DNA from: Nitrospirota bacterium
GTDB lineage: Bacteria; Nitrospirota; Thermodesulfovibrionia; Thermodesulfovibrionales; SM23-35
Reading direction: 5' to 3'
Assembly (NCBI GenBank): GCA_018262395.1
Contig: JAGSYM010000090.1
Span: 1 to 5,518 of the forward strand
DNA length: 5,518 nucleotides
The translations under genes and the position numbers were made by a program. The notes beneath the pieces are model-generated. The model did not search any database. It was not told the DNA's origin and was given only the letters and a program-made list of their open reading frames with translations. Shown one piece after another: positions 1 through 4,642 of the stretch. Every line of letters begins with the position of its first letter. Positions within the stretch are counted from its first letter, which is position 1.

Positions 1-98
1 AAAGTGCTAAATCTAAAGAAGATCTCTTGAGGCTTGCGGATGAAGCTATGTACAGGGTTAAATATCAAACAAGAAACGGAGTTTATGCTATAGTATAA
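1..98 (+). CDS. GGDEF-domain protein (diguanylate cyclase type), C-terminal tail only
   Basis: Reading from base 3 there is an open frame of 31 codons that ends at TAA 96-98. It carries LADEAMYRVKYQTRNGV, which matches the closing helix and strand of GGDEF domains (family pattern roughly ADxALYxAKxxGRNxV). GGDEF domains make c-di-GMP from two GTP or act as degenerate sensors. The signature GGDEF loop and any sensor domain lie outside the window, so activity cannot be judged. The stop is three bases before the mglA start, which implies one transcript and probable translational coupling. The GGDEF tail is well supported by this signature, but the full architecture of the protein is unknown. Confidence 0.8.
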   Translation, partial: SAKSKEDLLRLADEAMYRVKYQTRNGVYAIV

Positions 99-101
99 AG
101 T

Positions 102-1517
102 ATGGCACTATTCAATTATGCAACAAAAGAAATAACTCTTAAAATTGTCTACTATGGCCCTGGATTAAGTGGCAAAACAACTAATATTCAAAATCTCCAT
201 TCAGTCCTGAACTCCGAAAATAAAGGGAAGTTGCTTTCTCTTGCAACAGAATCAGACAGGACTCTTTTCTTTGACTTTCTTCCTATTGAATTGGGGAAAA
301 TAAAAGAATTTTCAATACGGTTTCAGCTTTATACTGTGCCGGGTCAAGTCCGGTATAATGCAACAAGAAAAGTTGTTCTAAAGGGTGCTGACGCCGTTGT
401 TTTTGTTGCTGATTCACAGAGGGAGATGAGAGATCAAAATATTGAGAGTTTTGAAAATATGAGAGATAATCTCATTTCTAATAATATTAATCCCGATGAA
501 ATTCCCATAGTTCTGCAATTTAACAAAAGAGACCTGAAGAATCTTCTGACAGTCGATGAACTCAATGCCGACCTCAATTTAAATAGCGTTCATAATGTCG
601 TTGAAGCAGAGGCTATTAATGGTAAGGGAGTGAAAGATACCTTTCAACTTATTACCAGACTGGTGCTAAAGGATATATCCAGAAAACACAAGATCGAGAT
701 TCAGCCCGCTCCGTTACAGGAGGAGGCAAAACAGGAAGAAAAAATTGTACATACCCAAATGGCAGAGACTGAATCATTCCATACTGATGCTGAAGTTAAG
801 ATAACTGAACCTTCCAGTCCTGCACAAGAAGAAGAATTAGAGATTATTGAACCAAAATATGAAGCAGAAGAAAGACTTGAAGAAAAAAGATTTTTTGAAA
901 AGACTGACTCCGAGGTGGAAACAGCATTAAAGACGGGATATGAAAGCAAAAAGGATGTTCACAAGCTCGACTCGAGAGAAATTTTTGAAGAAGAGCCTCC
1001 TGTAATACCGGATGCTAAAACAAAAGAGCCTTTCACTGATATCACAAAATTAATGAAAGAGTATGAAATTGACAGAGATGCTTACAGACGGAAATCCCGA
1101 GAAATTTTTGAAGAAAAGCCCCCTGTAATATCAGATGATATAAAGGAGGCTCCCGCTGATGTAGCAATGTTGAAGACAGGGTATGAAATCGAAAAGGATG
1201 CTTACATGGAAGCATCTCGAAAAATTATTGAAAAAGAAGTTCCTGTAATATCAGATGCCAAAATAAAAGAGGTTCCCGCTGATGTATCAATATTGAATGC
1301 CATGATTTTAGATTTAAAAAGCTCATTAGCTTCTCTTAAGGAAGATGTGTTTGAAATAAAGAACAGCTTGAGTGAAATTAATGCAAATATTGCCTCTGGC
1401 GAGGATAAGCATATTAAAGAGCTCAGGAAAGAGATGCGAGATTTACATGGGTATTTAGAGGATATTTCTTCTGTATTACGTGATCTTAAAATAAAGAAAA
1501 GCTGGTTCAGATTATAA
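102..1517 (+). CDS. mglA: MglA-family Ras-like small GTPase with long repeat and coiled-coil C-terminal extension
   Basis: Residues 1-197 form a complete MglA-type GTPase, the switch that sets cell polarity and gliding in Myxococcus. Visible motifs are the P-loop GPGLSGKT (19-26), switch region TESDRTLFFDFLP (49-61) with Arg53, TVPGQ (78-82) and NKRD (141-144). As in Myxococcus MglA, Thr78 replaces the usual Asp of the DxxG motif, and both catalytic residues Arg53 and Gln82 are present, so GTP hydrolysis is expected. Canonical MglA is about 195 residues; this protein has 471. The extra part is a Glu-rich linker (198-274), three repeats of about 40 residues (275-396) and a coiled coil (398-462), ending in KKSWFRL. 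The start at MALFNY aligns with MglA N-termini. No good Shine-Dalgarno sequence is close (GGAG at 78-81 is 20 bases away), so coupling to the upstream GGDEF gene is likely. No mglB/roadblock partner is in view. The family call is very secure; the role of the extension is unknown. Confidence 0.95.
   Translation: MALFNYATKEITLKIVYYGPGLSGKTTNIQNLHSVLNSENKGKLLSLATESDRTLFFDFLPIELGKIKEFSIRFQLYTVPGQVRYNATRKVVLKGADAVVFVADSQREMRDQNIESFENMRDNLISNNINPDEIPIVLQFNKRDLKNLLTVDELNADLNLNSVHNVVEAEAINGKGVKDTFQLITRLVLKDISRKHKIEIQPAPLQEEAKQEEKIVHTQMAETESFHTDAEVKITEPSSPAQEEELEIIEPKYEAEERLEEKRFFEKTDSEVETALKTGYESKKDVHKLDSREIFEEEPPVIPDAKTKEPFTDITKLMKEYEIDRDAYRRKSREIFEEKPPVISDDIKEAPADVAMLKTGYEIEKDAYMEASRKIIEKEVPVISDAKIKEVPADVSILNAMILDLKSSLASLKEDVFEIKNSLSEINANIASGEDKHIKELRKEMRDLHGYLEDISSVLRDLKIKKSWFRL
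924..1289 (+). repeat. Three in-frame tandem repeats of about 120 bp (40 residues) in mglA
   Basis: Units lie at 924-1046 (41 codons), 1047-1166 (40 codons) and 1167-1289 (41 codons). The shared protein pattern is about YEI-[ED]-[KR]-DAY, then SR-[EK]-I-[FI]-E, then PPVISD, then KE-x-PADV. The DNA is also strongly conserved: GAGAAATTTTTGAAGAA is shared by units 1 and 2, and CCTGTAATATCAGATG by units 2 and 3. This points to fairly recent duplication. The segment PKYEAEERLEEKRFFEK (residues 251-267) may be a decayed extra unit, but that is weak. The repeats are charged and proline-containing, so they are probably a flexible spacer or a set of short docking motifs; I do not recognise them as a named domain. 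Confidence 0.88.
1293..1487 (+). other. Coiled-coil region encoded at the C-terminus of the MglA-like protein
   Basis: Hydrophobic residues follow an unbroken 3-4 spacing in two helices. The first is L398, I402, L405, L409, L412, V416, I419, L423, I426 and I430. The second is I438, L441, M445, L448, L452, I455, L459 and L462. The ASGEDKH stretch (431-437) between them could be a turn, which would give a helical hairpin, or a skip within one long coil. Such a segment would let the GTPase dimerise or bind another coiled-coil protein. The pattern is seen directly; the partner is unknown. Confidence 0.8.
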
Positions 1518-1636
1518 AACAGATTTTTTTGCACCTGCCGGATTATTTCTTGCATGTCCATATCTCCGTGTTGAAGTCAGAATGCGTTAGTCAGTCTCGA
1601 TAACTCTTCACGCTATTGAACGAAAAGTCAGAATCT

Positions 1637-1643
1637 AAGGGGG
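1637..1643 (+). promoter_or_regulatory. Ribosome binding site of the TPR gene
   Basis: AAGGGGG ends six bases before the ATG at 1650, which fixes this start. It contrasts with mglA, which has no such site nearby. The 132-base gap 1518-1649 in front of it holds a T-run at 1524-1530 without a convincing hairpin, and a 10-bp direct repeat (1574-1583 and 1625-1634). I see no confident promoter in the gap. Confidence 0.75.
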
Positions 1644-1649
1644 AAACAG

Positions 1650-2237
1650 ATGGAAGCTGTCGGAAAACAACTGGAGACTATATTGATGCATTACGAGCAA
1701 AAGGATTACGTCAGCGCCGAAAAGCTGTTGGATAACTTGCTGCTTTCTCACCCGAATTTTCATCGTGCATGGTTTCTGAAGGGTGTGGTCCTTGAGGAGA
1801 CAGGGAAAAAGGACCAAGCCGCTAAATATTACGATAAGGCCGGCAATTGCTTCACCCTCTGGTTCCGTCTGGCTATGCAGCTTCAGGAGGTCGATCCCCA
1901 AAGGGCCATGGTGTATTTTGACAGAGTAAGCGAGATGGACAAAAAAAATAATATGATATGGTTCTATAAGGGAATGGTCTCTGAAAAGCTGGGCAATATT
2001 GAAGAAGCAAGACGCTGCTTCAGAAATCTCTCTCCGCTGCGAGAATTTTTTTCCCGCATTGTTATACCGTCAGGGTTTATGATATTTCTTATTATCGGAA
2101 CTGTCATGATGATCAAAAGTGGCGAAACAGCTCTTTCTTTAATTGTATTAGCATCAGCGGTCTTTTGCATGTTCTGGCTGAAACGGGATGCCGGACAGGC
2201 TGTGCAGATGCTGATCAAAAAAAAACAGTACAGGTAG
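1650..2237 (+). CDS. TPR protein with two C-terminal membrane segments, function unknown
   Basis: The 195-residue product begins with about three to four TPR-like helix pairs, around residues 3-35, 36-68, 69-100 and 101-131. Visible TPR-type positions include AWFLKGVVLEETGKKDQAAKYYDKA (split as AWFLKGVVLEETGK and DQAAKYYDKA) and IWFYKGMVSEKLGNIEEARR. Two hydrophobic segments follow, residues 137-155 and 160-177, then a basic tail ending KKKQYR. TPRs bind protein partners. The layout suggests a cytoplasmic scaffold tethered to the inner membrane by a hairpin with both ends inside, since there is no N-terminal signal peptide and the flanks are basic. It follows mglA on the same strand with its own strong ribosome binding site, so cotranscription is possible but not shown. 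I do not recognise a named family; the TPR and membrane calls are solid, a specific role is not. Confidence 0.85.
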   Translation: MEAVGKQLETILMHYEQKDYVSAEKLLDNLLLSHPNFHRAWFLKGVVLEETGKKDQAAKYYDKAGNCFTLWFRLAMQLQEVDPQRAMVYFDRVSEMDKKNNMIWFYKGMVSEKLGNIEEARRCFRNLSPLREFFSRIVIPSGFMIFLIIGTVMMIKSGETALSLIVLASAVFCMFWLKRDAGQAVQMLIKKKQYR

Positions 2238-2470
2238 CGGCATTTTGAGGAAATTCTGCTAAACCAACTGGAGTAACCCCCTCTGCTGCACCAAACGCAT
2301 AAAAAAGGAGAGATCTCAATCCCCCCCTGGGTTCATAAAATCATCGCACACCAAACGATAATCTTCAAATGACAAATCTCAAGTATCGAATGCTGGGCGC
2401 GGGTCAAATGAAGCGATTTCCCACGTAAGAGAAGCTGGAGGGGGAGCATCACCTGCGGAAATATTTCAGG
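2238..2470. other. Convergent intergenic gap, no gene seen
   Basis: This 233-base gap separates the plus-strand TPR gene from the minus-strand hydrolase gene. It contains a 9-bp direct repeat CACCAAACG (2289-2297 and 2349-2357), a C-run (2321-2327), the palindrome GAGATCTC (2309-2316), and the distant inverted pair CCCCCTC (2277-2283) / GAGGGGG (2438-2444). None forms a compact hairpin followed by a T-run, so I cannot point to a terminator for either gene. The only notable short frame, 2369-2428 on the plus strand (19 codons), has no ribosome binding site and is not credible. Confidence 0.5.
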
Positions 2471-3022
2471 CTATTTTATCCTCTTCGATATAGCCTTGAA
2501 CTCATCTGTACCTGCCTTCTCCAGTAGTTGAAATAATACGGTTTCCGTACAGGTAATCACAGCTCCCGCATCTCTCATAAATTCAGCGCCGGCAGTGAAG
2601 TTGTCCGGGGTTCTCGAACAGGTCGCATCTTTTACTACATGGACCTGGTAGCCTGTCCTCAGAAGGTCGATCACTGTCTGGAGGACGCAAACATGTGTCT
2701 CCATGCCTGCAAGTATCACTTTCTTCCTGCCCAGAGCCTCAAGGCTATTATGGAAAGACCTTTCCCTGCAGCAGCTGAATGTAACTTTTTTCAAAGGTTC
2801 ATACGGCTGCAACGCTTCCCTGATTTCATTGATCGTCGGACCAAGCCCTTTGGGATACTGTTCGTTCAGCAGCACGGGAACATTCAGTAATTTAGAGATT
2901 TCTATCAGGTGGAGGCAGTTGTCGACGACCTTCTGTCTATCAGGCATTACAGCCGCCAGCCTCTCCTGAATATCCACAATTACCAGTACAACCTCATTTT
3001 TGTCTAATAGAAATTTATCCAT
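2471..3022 (-). CDS. Isochorismatase-family cysteine hydrolase (YcaC/ISOC2-related)
   Basis: The 183-residue product has the full isochorismatase-like fold signature. Asp17 lies in VIVDIQE, Lys79 in LKKVTFSC, and the nucleophile Cys112 in GMETHVCVLQT; together these make the Asp-Lys-Cys triad. The segment NEQYPKGLGPT (53-63) is typical of the YcaC/ISOC2-related branch rather than true isochorismatases or nicotinamidases, and the His-rich metal site of nicotinamidase is not evident. Family members hydrolyse amides or esters in the cytoplasm, but substrates of this branch are mostly unknown, so none is assigned. The ATG is supported by GAGGT five bases upstream. The gene lies downstream of nhaD on the same strand, separated by 169 bases that hold a hairpin and a candidate promoter, so it is probably transcribed on its own. 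The family is secure, the substrate unknown. Confidence 0.92.
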   Translation of the reverse strand: MDKFLLDKNEVVLVIVDIQERLAAVMPDRQKVVDNCLHLIEISKLLNVPVLLNEQYPKGLGPTINEIREALQPYEPLKKVTFSCCRERSFHNSLEALGRKKVILAGMETHVCVLQTVIDLLRTGYQVHVVKDATCSRTPDNFTAGAEFMRDAGAVITCTETVLFQLLEKAGTDEFKAISKRIK

Positions 3023-3026
3023 CTTT

Positions 3027-3031
3027 ACCTC
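3027..3031 (-). promoter_or_regulatory. Ribosome binding site of the isochorismatase-family gene
   Basis: On the minus strand GAGGT is followed by AAAG and then ATG at 3022-3020. The spacing is normal, which supports the chosen start. Confidence 0.7.
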
Positions 3032-3038
3032 GCACCAA

Positions 3039-3076
3039 TGGTAGAAGTTTTAAATTCAATCCCAGTTATTCTACCA
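3039..3076. promoter_or_regulatory. 8-bp inverted repeat over the hydrolase promoter, candidate operator
   Basis: TGGTAGAA at 3039-3046 is mirrored exactly by TTCTACCA at 3069-3076, with 22 bases between. The half-site centres are 30 bp apart, close to three helical turns, so both would face the same side of the DNA. One arm covers the candidate -10 element and the other lies in the predicted leader. This is the geometry of a repressor site, though a chance repeat cannot be excluded and no regulator gene is in the window. Confidence 0.35.
3068..3076 (-). promoter_or_regulatory. Candidate extended -10 promoter of the isochorismatase-family gene
   Basis: The minus strand reads TGGTAGAAT, an extended -10 element (TGn plus TAGAAT, five of six matches to TATAAT). 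No good -35 box lies 16-18 bases upstream, which is common for extended -10 promoters. Transcription would begin near 3061 and leave a leader of about 40 bases before the ATG at 3022. It overlaps one arm of an 8-bp inverted repeat, so it may be repressible. This is a prediction by eye only. Confidence 0.45.
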
Positions 3077-3158
3077 GAGACACTGCAATGTATTCGAGAG
3101 AATTCGTTGTAATATGCCGGCTGATCAGAGGTTAAAGAGCTATATAAGAGGAAATAGT

Positions 3159-3183
3159 CCTCCCGCTATGGGAAAGCAGGAGG
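3159..3183 (-). terminator. Hairpin just downstream of nhaD, probable terminator
   Basis: On the minus strand CCTCCTGCT pairs with AGCGGGAGG, a nine-pair stem with one G-T wobble and a 7-base loop. It starts eight bases after the nhaD stop. The sequence after the stem (ACTATTTCCTCTTATA) is only moderately T-rich, so termination may be partial, or the hairpin may mainly protect the 3' end of the mRNA. The plus strand has no T-run after the stem, so minus-strand use is favoured. Confidence 0.55.
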
Positions 3184-3191
3184 GTATAAGG

Positions 3192-4457
3192 TCAGTGCAA
3201 AAGCACGTAAACAGCCGCACCGCTAATATAGCCGATTAAGGCAAGAAGACTGATCCTTCGAACATACCAGAAGAACTCAATTTTCTCGATGCCCACGGCG
3301 GCAACGCCCGCGGCTGACCCGATAATCAGGATTGAACCACCAGTACCCGCCGCGTAAGCGAGGAACTCCCAGAGAAACGAATCCTGTGGGAACTCAGTCA
3401 TGGAATACATTCCCATTGATGCGGCAACAAGCGGTACGTTGTCCACAACAGCACTGACAAGTCCAAAGATGGAAACGATAATTGCCTGGTTGCCCACCGC
3501 CGTGTCAAGCCATTGAGCAAGCGAAGCCAGGATGTGGGTATGTTCAAGCGTAGCCACTGCCAGCAGGATCCCGATGAAAAAAACCAGCGACGACATATCG
3601 ATCCTTTGAAGTGCCGACACAAGCGTCAGGTGCTCCTTATCTTCGATTTCTTTATTGCGGTGGATCAGCTCTCCGACCAGCCAGAGGAGCCCGAGACCGA
3701 ACAAAATGGCCATAAACGGGGGCAAATGGGTCAAGGTCTTGAAGACAGGAACGGCGCAGAGTATGCTGATCCCTGCAAAGAACATGAAACTCTTTTCAAA
3801 GGAGGTTGTCCCGCACTTGCCGTTGTTTCCCCCTGCCTTGTCCTGGCAGACAATAGTCTTTCCGCGAAGCATATAGCTGATGACCGCTAACGGCACCAGC
3901 AAATTTACTGCTGAAGGGATAAAGACCCCCTTGATGACCTCGAGTGGGGTGATCTGCCCTCCGATCCAGAGCATGGTGGTGGTCACATCGCCTATGGGAG
4001 ACCATGCGCCGCCGGCGTTGGCGGCAATGACTATGATCCCCGCGAAGAACAACCTATCCTCTCTCTGACGCAGCAACTTCCGGGTCAGGGACATCATTAT
4101 GATGGTTGTGGTGAGATTGTCAAGCACAGCGCTCAAAAAGAAAGTGACGAATCCGATCAGCCACAGCAGGGTTGTCATTTTTGTCGTTTTTATCTTGTCG
4201 GTGATGACGTCAAAGCCGTCATGAGCATCGACCACCTCAACAATCGTCATCGCGCCCATAAGGAAGAATACGATCTGCGCAGTTGTTGACAGCGATTCGT
4301 TTAATTGTTCGGTGACATGGCCTGTGAAAACAGCATAGATGGTCCATAAAAGACCAGCTCCAACTAAAGCAGGCGCACTCTTATTGACCTTTAGCGTATG
4401 CTCTAAAGCGATTGCAGCGTAGGTTATCACGAAAACAATAATCAGCAATACATTCAT
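3192..4457 (-). CDS. nhaD: NhaD-type Na+/H+ antiporter
   Basis: The 421-residue product is an inner-membrane protein with about 12 hydrophobic segments. It belongs to the NhaD branch of the ArsB/NhaD ion transporter superfamily, which expels Na+ (or Li+) in exchange for H+. Its hallmarks are LSAVLDNLTTTI (108-119), NAGGAWSPIGDVTTTMLW (147-164), SAVVDNVPLVAA (335-346) and AGTGGSILIIGSAAG (370-384). The two DN motifs (D113-N114 and D339-N340) sit in the two halves, as expected for the inverted-repeat fold. The length is normal and the protein appears intact. The start is fixed by an in-frame TAG at 4461-4463, directly upstream, and by the first membrane segment beginning at residue 2. However, the only good Shine-Dalgarno sequence is 26 bases away. 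A cytoplasmic or periplasmic loop (198-221) carries two cysteines, C204 and C215. It follows acs but is separated from it by a strong terminator, so it should have its own promoter. Confidence 0.95.
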   Translation of the reverse strand: MNVLLIIVFVITYAAIALEHTLKVNKSAPALVGAGLLWTIYAVFTGHVTEQLNESLSTTAQIVFFLMGAMTIVEVVDAHDGFDVITDKIKTTKMTTLLWLIGFVTFFLSAVLDNLTTTIIMMSLTRKLLRQREDRLFFAGIIVIAANAGGAWSPIGDVTTTMLWIGGQITPLEVIKGVFIPSAVNLLVPLAVISYMLRGKTIVCQDKAGGNNGKCGTTSFEKSFMFFAGISILCAVPVFKTLTHLPPFMAILFGLGLLWLVGELIHRNKEIEDKEHLTLVSALQRIDMSSLVFFIGILLAVATLEHTHILASLAQWLDTAVGNQAIIVSIFGLVSAVVDNVPLVAASMGMYSMTEFPQDSFLWEFLAYAAGTGGSILIIGSAAGVAAVGIEKIEFFWYVRRISLLALIGYISGAAVYVLLH

Positions 4458-4483
4458 AGTCTACAGTACTTTTCGGGTTTATT

Positions 4484-4488
4484 CCTCC
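4484..4488 (-). promoter_or_regulatory. Strong but misplaced Shine-Dalgarno sequence upstream of nhaD
   Basis: GGAGG (within GGGAGGAAT) on the minus strand lies 26 bases before the nhaD ATG, far beyond the usual 5-10. No ATG, GTG or TTG follows it at normal spacing, and an in-frame TAG at 4461-4463 rules out a longer nhaD. The spacer has no clear strong hairpin. It may be a chance match, or nhaD translation may be inefficient or regulated. Confidence 0.35.
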
Positions 4489-4579
4489 CATCGTATTGTT
4501 CAGATAGCACATTAAAGCGCAGGGCGAAAGTGTCAGAAAAACCCTTTTTTTTCCAACAGATAAATCACTACCAACAGCC

Positions 4580-4612
4580 AAAAAAGAAGGGCAGGTATTA
4601 CGCCTGCCCTTC
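4580..4612 (-). terminator. Rho-independent terminator of acs
   Basis: On the minus strand GAAGGGCAGG (4612-4603) and CCTGCCCTTC (4595-4586) form a perfect 10-bp GC-rich stem with a 7-base loop, followed directly by six T residues (4585-4580). It lies 30 bases after the acs stop. On the plus strand the base after the stem starts AATTCATC, so it is not bidirectional. It separates acs from nhaD transcription. Confidence 0.93.
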
Positions 4613-4642
4613 AATTCATCTCATCATTTCCTTAGCTCGAAA

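Noticed and set aside
701..949. Open frame of 82 codons on the minus strand inside mglA
   Set aside because: It is Ser-rich low-complexity antisense of the Glu-rich linker, with no family signature; mglA on the other strand is certain.
1518..1530. T-run after mglA as an intrinsic terminator
   Set aside because: Seven T residues are present, but no stable GC-rich stem precedes them; only weak 3-bp pairing is seen.
1202..1561. Open frame of 119 codons on the minus strand over the repeats and coiled coil of mglA
   Set aside because: It is a shadow of the repeat-bearing mglA frame and shows no recognisable domain or ribosome site that would justify an overlapping gene.
2369..2428. Short plus-strand frame of 19 codons in the convergent gap
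   Set aside because: No ribosome binding site and no similarity that I recognise; such frames are expected by chance.
2277..2444. Inverted pair CCCCCTC / GAGGGGG in the convergent gap as a bidirectional terminator
   Set aside because: The arms are about 150 bases apart and are simple G/C runs without adjoining T-runs.
2471..3022. Nicotinamidase (pncA) or true isochorismatase (entB) as a specific name for the cysteine hydrolase
   Set aside because: The triad is shared by the whole superfamily, while the NEQYPKGLGPT segment points to the YcaC/ISOC2-related branch of unknown substrate.
3513..3890. Plus-strand open frame of 125 codons inside nhaD
   Set aside because: It is antisense to conserved membrane segments of nhaD and has a composition unlike a real protein of this genome.
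4490..4560. Sigma-70 promoter for nhaD (CTGACA with TAATGT, TATCTG or TACGAT as -10)
   Set aside because: A promoter must exist after the acs terminator, but each candidate matches only three or four of six -10 bases or has wrong spacing, so none can be chosen.
4381..4614. Minus-strand frame of 77 codons covering the acs terminator and the nhaD start, possible leader gene
   Set aside because: It begins inside the terminator hairpin, overlaps nhaD in another frame and has no recognised domain. The GGAGG site lies within it, but no start follows at normal spacing.
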